A stretch of 64,000 nt of DNA from Bacteroidota bacterium (GTDB lineage Bacteria > Bacteroidota > Bacteroidia > Chitinophagales > BACL12): the NCBI GenBank assembly GCA_016718035.1, contig JADKEK010000006.1:1-64000 (forward strand), written 5' to 3'. Positions 38,697 through 47,751 of the stretch are shown here, piece after piece (position 1 is the first letter of the stretch; every line of letters starts with the position of its first letter). The position numbers and the translations under genes are program-made. The notes beneath the pieces are model-generated. The model saw nothing but the letters and a program-made list of their open reading frames with translations. It did no database searches and was not told the DNA's origin.

Positions 38697-39947
38697 ATGC
38701 AAATTGCTATAATAGGAACAGGAATTGCGGGAATGGGATGTGCGCATCGATTACACAAGATGCACGATATTACGGTTTATGAACAGGATAATTATATTGG
38801 TGGACATACGAATACAGTTTATGTAAATGAAGGAGAAAGCCGCATTCCAATTGATACCGGGTTTATTGTTTTTAATAATGAAAATTATCCGCATTTAAAT
38901 GCATTGTTTAACACAATTAATGCGCCGATAAAAAAAACATCTATGAGTTTCGCGGCGCATATCGTGCATGAAAACGTTGAATATTGTGGCAGCAGCTTGG
39001 ACGGATTATTTGCGCAACGAAAAAATATTTTCTCACCAAGATATGTCCGGTTTTTAATGCAGCTGAACGCATTTAATAAGGTGTGTTTAGAGGTGCTGGA
39101 AAAACCCGAACTGCAATCCTTATCTATTGCTGAATATGTAAATAACAAAGGCTGGGGAAAAGATTTATTAAATTGGTATATTTTGCCAATGAGTTCTGCA
39201 TTATGGAGCACACCTCCCGATACCAGTGCGAAATTTCCGGCATTAACATTAGTTCGTTTTTTTAAAAACCACGGATTTTTAGGATTAAATACGCAGTTTC
39301 AATGGTACACTGTTGATGGTGGCAGTGAAGAATATAAAAAACGACTCATAGCTCCATTTAAAGATAAAATGAATATCAATGCTGGAATTGTGGGTGTAAA
39401 AAAAGTAGATGGGAAAATTGAGTTAACAACAAAAACAGGTGACATCAAAAGTTTTGATAAGGTAATAATTGCAACGCATGCTGATCAAGCGCTTAAGATA
39501 TTGCAAAACCCAACTGAACTGGATACACAATTATTATCATGTTTTTCCTATCAGCAAAACAAAGCGACATTACATACCGATTCGGATTTAATGCCTTCAG
39601 TTAAAAAGGTGTGGAGTAGTTGGAATTATCGCACTGAAATAATTGATAAAAATTTAGTGGCTTCCTGTACTTACTGGATGAACAGCCTACAGGATGTATC
39701 AAAACAACAAAACTATTTCGTCACAATTAATAACCCGGGAACGATCAAAAAGGCAGCTATAATTAAGGAAATAATGTATGAGCATCCTGTTTTTACAGTT
39801 GAAGCTATGCAGGCGCAGCAGCACTTGTCAAAGTTAAATGAAAATGGTCAGCTCTATTTTTGCGGAAGTTATTTCCGGTATGGTTTTCATGAGGACGCCC
39901 TGATGAGTGCAAATGCCGTTTGCGATTTAATTGAAATGCAACAATAA
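38697..39947 (+). CDS. FAD-dependent amine-oxidase-like protein of the Cfa/DUF1365 cluster
   Basis: A 416-residue flavoprotein with the N-terminal FAD motif IAIIGTGIAGMGCAHRLH and EQDNYIGGHTNTV, and FDKVIIATHADQAL near residue 255. This branch regularly occurs beside DUF1365 and Cfa-type methyltransferases. Its chemistry is uncertain; desaturation or oxidation of a methylated acyl chain would fit the neighbours. It begins 9 bases after the first methyltransferase and ends about 24 bases before the DUF1365 gene. Confidence 0.8.
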   Translation: MQIAIIGTGIAGMGCAHRLHKMHDITVYEQDNYIGGHTNTVYVNEGESRIPIDTGFIVFNNENYPHLNALFNTINAPIKKTSMSFAAHIVHENVEYCGSSLDGLFAQRKNIFSPRYVRFLMQLNAFNKVCLEVLEKPELQSLSIAEYVNNKGWGKDLLNWYILPMSSALWSTPPDTSAKFPALTLVRFFKNHGFLGLNTQFQWYTVDGGSEEYKKRLIAPFKDKMNINAGIVGVKKVDGKIELTTKTGDIKSFDKVIIATHADQALKILQNPTELDTQLLSCFSYQQNKATLHTDSDLMPSVKKVWSSWNYRTEIIDKNLVASCTYWMNSLQDVSKQQNYFVTINNPGTIKKAAIIKEIMYEHPVFTVEAMQAQQHLSKLNENGQLYFCGSYFRYGFHEDALMSANAVCDLIEMQQ

Positions 39948-39971
39948 TGTGTTAACTTACATTTGTTTAAG

Positions 39972-40760
39972 ATGGATTCAGCTTTATATAATTGCCTAGT
40001 AATGCACAACCGGTTAGCTCCAAAAAAGCACAGGTTTCATTACCATGTATTTATGTTTTGGCTCGATATTGATAAGTTGGAACAAACAACTCAATCAAGC
40101 AAATTATTTGCCTACAATAAACGTGGAATTTACAGTTTTTGGGATACCGATCACTTTAAATATCCTGCAGGTGATGCACGAAATGGTTTAACAACAAGGC
40201 AAAAGCTCAACGACTATCTACAGTCTGTAGGTATTACTAAAATGCCTGCAAAGGTATTTTTAACTACACATGTCCGAATGTTGGGGTATGTGTTTAACCC
40301 GGTGAGCTTTTATTTTTGTTATGATGAACAAGGCACCTGTAATTTTGTTGTTACCGAGATTAGTAACACTTTCGGTGAAATGAAACTGTTTTTGGTAGAT
40401 GCTAAAAACGGGGAAAAATTTGAACAAAACGCAGAAAAATATTTTTACGTTTCACCATTTACAGATATGGATACTGAATTCGAATTCCGATACAAAGTGC
40501 CGGATGCAAAACTCAATATTCAAATTAATGTAAAGGAAAAAACAGGCGATAAATTTTTTATCAGCACATTAACCGGTGATAAGCAAGTGTTGAAGGATGC
40601 ACGTTTGTGCTGGTATTTAATACGTTTTCCATTTATCACCATCAAGGTTATGGCGGCAATTCATTGGCAGGCTATGTTATTGTGGCTAAAAAAAATACCT
40701 TATCACAAAAAATCTGACGATGCCCAACTGCAACGTGATATTTTGAATGTGAAAAAATAA
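39972..40760 (+). CDS. DUF1365 family protein
   Basis: A 262-residue protein from the ATG at 39972 (an in-frame TTG lies 9 bases upstream). LAPKKHRFHYHVFMFWLD near the start, FNPVSFYFCYDEQG near residue 110, and EISNTFGEM are the conserved DUF1365 blocks, with several His and Tyr. The function of DUF1365 is not established. In known operons it lies between the FAD protein and CFA synthase, exactly as here, which supports a shared lipid-modification role. Confidence 0.88.
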   Translation: MDSALYNCLVMHNRLAPKKHRFHYHVFMFWLDIDKLEQTTQSSKLFAYNKRGIYSFWDTDHFKYPAGDARNGLTTRQKLNDYLQSVGITKMPAKVFLTTHVRMLGYVFNPVSFYFCYDEQGTCNFVVTEISNTFGEMKLFLVDAKNGEKFEQNAEKYFYVSPFTDMDTEFEFRYKVPDAKLNIQINVKEKTGDKFFISTLTGDKQVLKDARLCWYLIRFPFITIKVMAAIHWQAMLLWLKKIPYHKKSDDAQLQRDILNVKK

Positions 40761-40785
40761 ACTTAATTTTAATCGGCAACTCAAC

Positions 40786-41994
40786 ATGAAATTTTATAAA
40801 AATATTATCCTGAAAAGTCTGCAACCCATGCAAAAAGGTTACCTGCATATTACACTTGCAGATGGCAGCACAATGGAATTGGGTAATAAAAGCAATCAAC
40901 ACCATGCTGATGTTCACGTGCATGACGACCATTTTTATAAACGAGCTTTTTTATTTGGCGACATTGGTTTCGCGGAGGCATTTATGGCCGGTGAATGGAC
41001 AACATCCAATTTAACTGCATTACTTTCCTGGTTTTTATTAAATGTGGATACAGCGCCTACGTTGTCGGGTTCAACAGCTAAAACGCTGATATTAAATGCG
41101 TTTCAGTTTGCCAATAAAATATTTCACAGCAAACGAAAAAATTCTGTCACCGGCTCTAAGAAAAATATTGCTGCACATTACGATTTGAGTAACGAATTTT
41201 TTAGTTTGTTTCTCGATAAAACTATGACCTATTCTTCGGCTTATTATACAGCACCTAAACAGGAACTGGAAAAAGCACAATTCGAAAAATATGAAAGTTT
41301 GTGCCAATCGTTGAAATTAAATCAGGATGACCATTTATTGGAAATAGGCACCGGCTGGGGCGGGTTTGCCATTTATGCAGCACAAACCTATAAATGTAAA
41401 ATAACTACTGTCACTATTTCACAACAACAATTTGATTTTGCAACACAACGAATTAAGCAAGAAGGGTTGGAACAATTCATAGAAGTGCAGTTAAAAGATT
41501 ACCGTTTAATTGAAGGCAAATACGATAAAGTTGTTTCTATTGAAATGATTGAGGCAGTCGGCGCTCAATATTTAAAAGTGTATTTCGAAAAAATTCAATC
41601 TGTACTCAAACCTTCAGGGGTTTTGGCTATACAGGCTATAGTTTGTCCCGATTCCCGATTCGAAGCATTTAAGAAAAATGTAGATTTTATTCAAAAACAT
41701 ATATTCCCGGGTAGTTTACTCCCGAGTATTGCCGCCATTAACTCAGCAATAAATGAAACAGGCGACTTGTTTATGTTTGGTTTAAAGGATATGGGCAAAA
41801 GTTACGTAATTACCCTTTCTGAATGGCGCAACAGGTTTAATCTAAACATTGAAAAAGTCCGTCAATTGGGCTTTGACGATGAGTTTATACGGAAATGGAA
41901 CTATTACTTTTCTTATTGTGAAGCTGCGTTCGATATGCGCAATATTAATGTTGTGCAAATGGTGTATACACGACCTAATAATTATAATTATTAA
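40786..41994 (+). CDS. cfa: Cyclopropane-fatty-acyl-phospholipid synthase (second copy)
   Basis: A 402-residue full-length CFA synthase. An N-terminal domain (about 1-110) includes FGDIGFAEAFMAGEWTT. HYDLSNEFFSLFLDKTMTYS is the lipid-contact region, LLEIGTGWGGFAIYAAQTY the SAM motif, VVSIEMIEAVG the catalytic Glu block, and FIQKHIFPGSLLP the bicarbonate-site region. It methylates unsaturated phospholipid acyl chains. It follows the DUF1365 gene by 25 bases and is the last gene of the cluster before a secreted protein. Confidence 0.88.
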   Translation: MKFYKNIILKSLQPMQKGYLHITLADGSTMELGNKSNQHHADVHVHDDHFYKRAFLFGDIGFAEAFMAGEWTTSNLTALLSWFLLNVDTAPTLSGSTAKTLILNAFQFANKIFHSKRKNSVTGSKKNIAAHYDLSNEFFSLFLDKTMTYSSAYYTAPKQELEKAQFEKYESLCQSLKLNQDDHLLEIGTGWGGFAIYAAQTYKCKITTVTISQQQFDFATQRIKQEGLEQFIEVQLKDYRLIEGKYDKVVSIEMIEAVGAQYLKVYFEKIQSVLKPSGVLAIQAIVCPDSRFEAFKKNVDFIQKHIFPGSLLPSIAAINSAINETGDLFMFGLKDMGKSYVITLSEWRNRFNLNIEKVRQLGFDDEFIRKWNYYFSYCEAAFDMRNINVVQMVYTRPNNYNY

Positions 41995-42003
41995 ATTTGT
42001 TGG

Positions 42004-42756
42004 GTGAAACCATATATATCCACCTTTTTAGTTGTTTGTCTTTTTGTTGGCAATTCGTTCGGACAAGTTATTCCTGCTGAGGATTGGACCCAAACTGACT
42101 GCAATGGCGTCGAACACAATCTGTTTTCCGAATTGGATGCAGGAGAGGTTGTTTTAATGGAAATTGTCATGCTGGATGGTTGTGTTCCTTGTATCAACGC
42201 TGCACATTATATGGCACCTATAATTGAATATTACAATACGAATTACGATAATAGAATTAATTATTACACATTCGGTTTCGACGATTCATACAGTTGCAGT
42301 CAATTGATAGATTGGAAAACTGAAAATTCCATTTCATGTGATGCCCAATTTGTAGAAGGTGAAGCTATCGCTACTTATTATGGTGGTATGGGAATGCCAA
42401 CAATTCTAGTTGCTGGTCGGTCATCACATGTGGTGTGTTATAATAAATTTGGATTTGGTCCACTCGATACTGCTAATTTGGCTAATGCTTTTGATTATGC
42501 TTTAGGGCTAACTGAAACATTAGCAATTGAAAACCCTAAAAAAGGTATGCAAGTGTATCCTAATCCGGTTCACGATATATTACATTTTGACATGGATGAG
42601 ACGGCTGATATTAGCATCAAAAATTTGGCTGGAGTTACTATAATGCAACAATCAGGCACAAATCAAATTGACGTAAACAATCTGCCCGTCGGATTATATT
42701 TCTACGAATTAAAAGCAGCTACTTTTTCTGCTTCCGGTAATTTTTTAAAAAATTAA
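42004..42756 (+). CDS. Secreted thioredoxin-like protein with T9SS sorting domain
   Basis: A 250-residue protein starting with GTG at 42004; a signal peptide ends near SFGQ. The GCVPC motif at about residue 60 and GGMGMPTILV (cis-Pro region) give a thioredoxin-like domain (about 25-165). From about residue 180, VYPNPVHDILHFDM and LPVGLYFYELKA form the T9SS C-terminal sorting domain, so the protein should be secreted and attached to the cell surface. Its stop overlaps the convergent universal stress gene by 4 bases. Confidence 0.8.
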   Translation: MKPYISTFLVVCLFVGNSFGQVIPAEDWTQTDCNGVEHNLFSELDAGEVVLMEIVMLDGCVPCINAAHYMAPIIEYYNTNYDNRINYYTFGFDDSYSCSQLIDWKTENSISCDAQFVEGEAIATYYGGMGMPTILVAGRSSHVVCYNKFGFGPLDTANLANAFDYALGLTETLAIENPKKGMQVYPNPVHDILHFDMDETADISIKNLAGVTIMQQSGTNQIDVNNLPVGLYFYELKAATFSASGNFLKN

Positions 42757-43613
42757 TATTTGTGCATCACCATTAATGGTAAATTGCTGTGGTAAAGCAC
42801 ATCCACTGCTGTATCCTGGTTCAATAATCGCTGTAAACCATTGTGTTTATGAGCAGTTAACGCAATTAAATCAATTCCCCTTTTTTGGATATACTGTTGC
42901 CATGCAACGCGTAAAATTTCGCCATCTACGGTTTCATAAGTAATAGGAATTTCTTGATGGTCATTTTTTATTTTTTCGCCTAAAGCAAACAATTTTTCTT
43001 CAGTGCCAATTTCATTAATATTAAAATGAACGATGTGTAAATTGATGGAAAATGGTTGTAATAAATTGATTAATTTACCAATAGAAATAATATCATGATC
43101 ATCCATATCGCTCATATAAAGAATTTCTTTTGGTTGAGCATACACAAATTGCTGTGGTAAAATGAGCACCGGAAAATGCGTTTTTTGCATTACTGATTGT
43201 GTTACGCTGCCAAAAAATAATCTATCCATCCGATTATGATGATGTCTTCCTAAAATAATAAGCTGTGGTTGAATGGCAGCAGCTTTTGTTAAAATTATTT
43301 CATCAGGAAGACCATTTTCAACTGTACTGTAAACCGGTAATGGATTTCCTGCCTGTTCCAATGATGCACGAAATAGGGAAGCAAATTTTTCCATATCCGC
43401 ATCGGCCTCAGCCCGCATTTTATACAAAATATCTGTTGTGTATTTTTCAACGCCGGTATCGTCAAAATCTTTGCGTTCCTCCTTTACAAAAGGGTCATCA
43501 ACCGCATGCACCAAATGCACTTCGGCATTTTGGGCTATAACGAGCGGCAATAGATAGGATAAGGTTTGCGAAACGTTTTCAGATAAATCGGTTGGTATCA
43601 GTATTTTTTTCAT
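42753..43613 (-). CDS. Universal stress protein with two domains
   Basis: A 286-residue protein of two tandem USP domains (about 1-145 and 146-286). The first starts KKILIPTDLSENVSQTL and has the ATP-binding-like LIILGRHHHNRMDRLFFGSV. The second has EILYMSDMDDHD and DLIALTAHKHNGL. Tandem USP proteins are common in Bacteroidota and respond to stress or energy status; a specific role is unknown. It is divergent from the MerR-type regulator, so the 133-base spacer may contain promoters for both. Confidence 0.88.
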   Translation of the reverse strand: MKKILIPTDLSENVSQTLSYLLPLVIAQNAEVHLVHAVDDPFVKEERKDFDDTGVEKYTTDILYKMRAEADADMEKFASLFRASLEQAGNPLPVYSTVENGLPDEIILTKAAAIQPQLIILGRHHHNRMDRLFFGSVTQSVMQKTHFPVLILPQQFVYAQPKEILYMSDMDDHDIISIGKLINLLQPFSINLHIVHFNINEIGTEEKLFALGEKIKNDHQEIPITYETVDGEILRVAWQQYIQKRGIDLIALTAHKHNGLQRLLNQDTAVDVLYHSNLPLMVMHKY

Positions 43614-43746
43614 AACCTGAATTTTATCGAAAGTTACGACCCTTTTGCAGGGTAAAATAGATAATAAGTCACCATTTTGACTTTTTTTACAACTTTTAAT
43701 TTGTTTAACTGTTACTTAATATCATTAAACAAATTATCTTTACATC

Positions 43747-44640
43747 ATGGCAGCTATCTATTCCATTCGCGACTTGGAGTCACTTTCAGGTATAAAAGCA
43801 CATACTATAAGGATTTGGGAGCAACGTTATGGCATCCTTAATGCAAGCCGTACCGAAACCAATATTCGGTATTATTCTGAATCGGAGCTAAAATACCTGA
43901 TGAGTCTGGCTTTGCTGAATAGAAATGGCTATAAAATCTCCAAGTTGGCTAAAATGACACATGAACAAGTGTCCGGTTTGGTGACTGCCATGATTCAGGC
44001 ACCAAATGAATTCAATAACCAGATAGAGGGGCTAACCATTGCTACTATTGCATTTGATGAGGAGAAATTTGAGAAAATACTCAATACCTGCATCTTACAA
44101 TTAGGATTTGAAGATGCTATCAAGAAAGTTGTTTTTCCTTATCTGCAGAAATTGGGCATGTTATGGGTTTCAGGGACAATTATAGCTGCTCAGGAACATT
44201 TTATGACCCAGTTGTTACGCCAAAAATTATTAGTGGCTATTGATGGTCAAACAACCAAATATGATGATCAAAGCCGTGAGTTTGTATTGTTTCTGCCAAA
44301 TGGTGAATGGCATGAACTGAGTTTATTGTTTTTAAGCTATATGCTGAAAAGCCATAACCATAAAGTTGTGTATTTGGGTCCAAGCGTACCACTTAACGAT
44401 GTAATTCAAGTTGGCGAAACGCTACAGCCGGATGGGTTTTACACTATTATTACTACTAACCCAACTGCATTTACGGTAAGTGATTACCTAAACAAATTGG
44501 CAGATAAATTCCCGGAGAGTAAGGTTTTTGTCAGTGGCTCTCAAACAATAGCCCCAATTAAGGGTTTATCGGCAAACGTGTATGTAATTGAAAGCCTGGA
44601 AACTGTGGTGGCACAATTAGAAACCCTTGCTGTAGCTTAG
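43747..44640 (+). CDS. MerR-family regulator with cobalamin-binding-like domain (CarH/LitR type)
   Basis: A 297-residue protein. Residues 4-70 are a MerR winged-helix DNA-binding domain (YSIRDLESLSGIKAHTIRIW, then RYYSESELKYL). The central part (about 95-160) has the W-x9-EH motif of the B12 light sensors: W140 and E150-H151. A Rossmann-like domain follows, with E187-W-H189-E-L-S, close to the ExHxxG motif but with Ser in place of Gly. Such proteins repress target promoters in the dark when adenosylcobalamin is bound and release them in light. It precedes an ECF sigma gene. Whether it binds B12 here is unproven. Confidence 0.8.
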   Translation: MAAIYSIRDLESLSGIKAHTIRIWEQRYGILNASRTETNIRYYSESELKYLMSLALLNRNGYKISKLAKMTHEQVSGLVTAMIQAPNEFNNQIEGLTIATIAFDEEKFEKILNTCILQLGFEDAIKKVVFPYLQKLGMLWVSGTIIAAQEHFMTQLLRQKLLVAIDGQTTKYDDQSREFVLFLPNGEWHELSLLFLSYMLKSHNHKVVYLGPSVPLNDVIQVGETLQPDGFYTIITTNPTAFTVSDYLNKLADKFPESKVFVSGSQTIAPIKGLSANVYVIESLETVVAQLETLAVA

Positions 44641-44732
44641 TTTCCACATTTTGTTAAACATTTAACTAAAAAGATTAAACAAAAATTTGGAATTACGGCA
44701 TTTGACCGTTTACTTTGTATAAAAATCTGAAT

Positions 44733-45248
44733 ATGACAAACACTGAATTCGAATCACACATCATTCAACTAAAATCGCCGCTTAAGGCTTTTGCGTTGAA
44801 TCTGACTCGCGACAGAGACGATGCGCTTGATTTAGTGCAGGAGACTTACATGCGTGCTTTGTCTAATCAAGATAAATTCAACGATGGTACCAACCTTAAA
44901 GCATGGTTGCTCACTATCATGAAAAACATTTTCATCAATAACTATCGCAAAGCATCTAAACGCAACACTGTTTCTGATACTTCAGAAAATTTATTTTTGT
45001 TGAACTCTAGCGTTGGCGCTATAGCTAATCAGGCTGAGAACGACTTTGTGATGAAAGATCTCATCAAAGCTATCAACCAGCTGGATGAAGATTACAAAAA
45101 GCCGTTTATCATGCATTATCAGGGTTATAAATATGAGGAAATAGCCGACGTAATGATGCTCCCTTTAGGAACCGTTAAAAGCAGGATATTCTTTGCCAGA
45201 AAACAAATGAAAGATTTTTTGGAAAACAAGGGATTTGATAGATATTAA
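44733..45248 (+). CDS. ECF-type RNA polymerase sigma factor
   Basis: A 171-residue protein from the ATG at 44733 (an in-frame TTG at 44715 is less likely). Region 2 is about residues 8-75 (ALDLVQETYMRALSNQDKF, the -10-binding part). Region 4 is 115-165 (LDEDYKKPFIMHYQGYKYEEIA, then LPLGTVKSRIFFARKQM). No anti-sigma gene is adjacent. It lies 92 bases after the MerR/B12 gene; a near-consensus TTACTTTG element lies about 15 bases before its ATG. In other Bacteroidota the same MerR-sigma pair precedes carotenoid genes, which are absent here. Confidence 0.88.
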   Translation: MTNTEFESHIIQLKSPLKAFALNLTRDRDDALDLVQETYMRALSNQDKFNDGTNLKAWLLTIMKNIFINNYRKASKRNTVSDTSENLFLLNSSVGAIANQAENDFVMKDLIKAINQLDEDYKKPFIMHYQGYKYEEIADVMMLPLGTVKSRIFFARKQMKDFLENKGFDRY

Positions 45249-45262
45249 ATTTCTACTTATTA

Positions 45263-45300
45263 AAAAAGTCCTGATTGGCACAAGTTAATCAGGACTTTTT
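45263..45300. terminator. Bidirectional rho-independent terminator
   Basis: A perfect 14-bp stem, AAAAAGTCCTGATT with AATCAGGACTTTTT around a 10-base loop. It lies between the convergent sigma factor and VOC genes; its right edge touches the VOC stop. Confidence 0.9.
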
Positions 45301-45682
45301 ATTGCTCATATAATTCGATAGGCAAATCATCTGGGTCTGCAAAAAATACAAAACGTTTTCCGGTATATTCATCTGTCCTGATTGCATCGAAAGTAATTCC
45401 CAAACCACTTAATTTTTTGATTGTAGCATCCAAATCTTTCACGCTAAAACAAATGTGCCGCAAACCTCTGGCTTCAGGATACGACAACCGTGGAGGTGCA
45501 TCTTCAAAAGAAAACAATTCTATTGCCGTATATTCATTTACCCTTAAATCCAACTTCCAGGAATTGCGCACTGCTCTGTAATTTTCAGCAATAATTTCAA
45601 AACCTAATATCTCGTGATAAAAGTGTTTCGATTTGTTATAGTCCGAACAAATAATGGCAATATGGTGTAAACCTGTTATCAT
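45299..45682 (-). CDS. VOC-superfamily protein (glyoxalase/YaeR-like)
   Basis: A 127-residue single VOC domain. HHIAIICSDYNKSKHFYHEILGF at the start, ELFSFEDAPPR in the middle, GLRHICFSVKDLD near residue 75 and FFADPDDLPIELYEQ at the end match the YaeR/GloA2-like group. Metal-binding His and Glu residues are present (H6, E52, H77, E124 by position). Substrate unknown; members are glyoxalase-like. Its ATG overlaps the stop of the yraN-like gene by four bases, so the two are coupled. Confidence 0.82.
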   Translation of the reverse strand: MITGLHHIAIICSDYNKSKHFYHEILGFEIIAENYRAVRNSWKLDLRVNEYTAIELFSFEDAPPRLSYPEARGLRHICFSVKDLDATIKKLSGLGITFDAIRTDEYTGKRFVFFADPDDLPIELYEQ

Positions 45683-46044
45683 CCGTAATTAAAAAAGGCA
45701 TCTTCTAAATGTTGAATTTGCCATTCATTTGTTTTGGTTTTAAAGATAGCAATAACATCGAAACGCAACGATAAATTGAGTTGATGTTGAAACATAAATT
45801 CAGATGCCGCTAGGCTCATCAAACGTTGTTTTTTAGCACCTACCGATTCTTCAGGGTATCCATACAAATAGTTGGTGCGCGTTTTCACCTCCACAAACAA
45901 AACATGCTCGCTGTTGGCGGCTATTATATCCACCTCAGCCCTGCCAAATCTGTAGTTTTTGGCCAAAATTGTATACCCTTTGTTTTCGAGAAATTCGGCA
46001 GCTTTCTCCTCTCCAAGCCTCCCCAATTCGTTATGCCTGCCCAT
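45679..46044 (-). CDS. yraN: YraN/UPF0102 family endonuclease-like protein
   Basis: A 121-residue protein with the UPF0102 layout: GRLGEEKAAEFLENKGY, YRFGRAEVDIIA and VLFVEVKTRTNY, which together form a PD-(D/E)XK-type site (Glu, Asp, Glu-x-Lys). The family is conserved and its function is not settled, though a nuclease or Holliday-junction link is often suggested. It is divergent from the PGI/PMI gene with only 26 bases between start codons, so the two share a compact promoter region. Confidence 0.85.
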   Translation of the reverse strand: MGRHNELGRLGEEKAAEFLENKGYTILAKNYRFGRAEVDIIAANSEHVLFVEVKTRTNYLYGYPEESVGAKKQRLMSLAASEFMFQHQLNLSLRFDVIAIFKTKTNEWQIQHLEDAFFNYG

Positions 46045-46051
46045 AATAATG

Positions 46052-46059
46052 TATTTTTG
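46052..46059 (+). promoter_or_regulatory. -7 promoter element TATTTTTG
   Basis: Match to TAnnTTTG, 11 bases before the ATG at 46071 and just upstream of the divergent yraN start at 46044. It makes the GTG at 46059 unlikely as a start. Confidence 0.5.
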
Positions 46060-46070
46060 TGTTTCAGAAC

Positions 46071-47053
46071 ATGGACAAATATATCGATAGATTTCCTCAA
46101 CAACTACTGGAAGCCGTGGAAATCGGGCTCACTGCATCGGATTTTAAGCTCCAAAACCCCCTACATCATATTGTAATTTCAGGTATGGGAGGCTCCGGTA
46201 TTGGAGGATTGCTCATAAAAGACCTGCTCAAACAACGACTTAAGATACCTATTGAGGTAATAAATGATTACACTTTGCCTTTACATTGTGGCGAAAATAC
46301 ACTAGTAATTTGTTCCAGTTATTCAGGAAATACCGAAGAAACGCTCGCAACGTTCGATCAGGCGCTGCGAAAAAAATGTATGATTGCCTGCGTTACAACC
46401 GGAGGGAAATTGTTAGAAAAGGCAGTTAAAAATAATTTACCACATATCGTTATTCCCGGGGGCATGCCACCGCGTTCTTGTTTAGGATATTCTACCGTAG
46501 CACAATTGTTTGTATTAAAATGCGGCGGAATTATTAACGATTATTTTATTGAAGAAATAAAAGATGCAGCTCATTTATTAATAAATAAACGAGACGATAT
46601 CCAATTGTCTACAAAAACATTGGCCGATCAGTTGCAAACATCAATTCCAATTATTTATGGAGATGTCGCTATACAAGCCGTTGTATTAAGATGGAAACAA
46701 CAAATAAATGAAAATGCAAAAATGCATTGTTTTTGTCATGTGATACCCGAAATGAACCACAACGAGCTTGTCGCCTATTACAAAAAAACACAGCGATTGC
46801 TGCAGTGTTTTTACGTCATCCGAATGAATACCCGCAAACTGCACGCAGATTTGAATTGGTTAAGGAATTAATTAACGATAAAGTGAGTTGTACTGTAGCT
46901 GTTACCTCAGAAGGTAATCACGCAATTGAAAATATGTTTTATTTAATACATCTTGGCGATTGGATAAGTTTTTACTTATCAGTGCTCAAAGGTGTTGACC
47001 CTATTAAAATCGACATGCTCGATTGGTTAAAAACAGCATTGGAAAAAAAATAA
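46071..47053 (+). pseudogene. Bifunctional phosphoglucose/phosphomannose isomerase, one frameshift
   Basis: The N-terminal SIS part has VISGMGGSGIGGLLIKDLL and TLVICSSYSGNTEETLATF, then CVTTGGKLL, typical of the PGI/PMI family. Near 46787 one A is missing from an A7 run; the following frame restores PEMNHNELVAYY, then FLRHPNEYPQTARRF and SEGNHAIENMFYLIHLGDW, the C-terminal part. The full length is about 327 residues, normal for the family. It interconverts glucose-6-P, fructose-6-P and mannose-6-P. Its stop TAA shares a base with the lipB ATG (TAATG). Confidence 0.85.
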
Positions 47054-47751
47054 TGCAACTCGTTCACTTTCGCGATTTAGGAAAAATGGAATACGGCTAT
47101 GCATGGAAATTGCAGGAAAGTATTTTCAATGATATCGTACAAAAGAAACTCAAAAACAGAGTACTGAACGATGAAGAACAATTAACTTATTCGCATCAGT
47201 TATTATTTGTTGAGCACAACCCTGTAATTACTTTAGGGAAAAGTGCTAACGAAAATAATGTGTTGTTAAACGAAACATTGTTAAATCAAAACGGCGTAAG
47301 TTTATTTCATATTAACAGAGGGGGTGATGTTACATATCATGGCCCCGGTCAAATTGTTGGTTACCCGATTTTGGACCTGGATTATTTTTTCACCGATTTA
47401 GGTAAATATTTGCGGAGTATTGAAGAGGTAATTATTTTAACCTTGGCTGATTACGGTTTAAAAGGCGAACGTTTACCCGGCTCAACTGGCGTGTGGTTAG
47501 ATGCAACAAATAAAAATGCACGTAAAATTTGTGCTATTGGCATTAGAAGCAGTCGCTGGGTTACGATGCACGGATTTGCATTTAATGTGAATACCGATTT
47601 AAATAATTTTAAACTTATTATACCTTGTGGTATTCAGGATAAGGCTGTAACTTCATTAGAAAAAGAGTTGGGTAAACAAATCCCGCTTGATGAAGTGAAG
47701 GCAAAGCTTAAACAACATTTTGCTACCGTTTTTAATTGTAAATTAATCTGA
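47053..47751 (+). CDS. lipB: Octanoyl-(lipoyl) transferase LipB
   Basis: A 232-residue enzyme from the ATG at 47053. NRGGDVTYHGPGQIVGYPI is the substrate loop; RKICAIGIRSSRWVTMHGFA holds the catalytic Lys; LIIPCGIQDKAVTSLEKEL holds the catalytic Cys. It transfers octanoyl groups from ACP to lipoyl domains, the first step of lipoate biosynthesis. The start is coupled to the isomerase stop (TAATG), and its TGA overlaps the ATG of the next gene. Confidence 0.95.
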   Translation: MQLVHFRDLGKMEYGYAWKLQESIFNDIVQKKLKNRVLNDEEQLTYSHQLLFVEHNPVITLGKSANENNVLLNETLLNQNGVSLFHINRGGDVTYHGPGQIVGYPILDLDYFFTDLGKYLRSIEEVIILTLADYGLKGERLPGSTGVWLDATNKNARKICAIGIRSSRWVTMHGFAFNVNTDLNNFKLIIPCGIQDKAVTSLEKELGKQIPLDEVKAKLKQHFATVFNCKLI

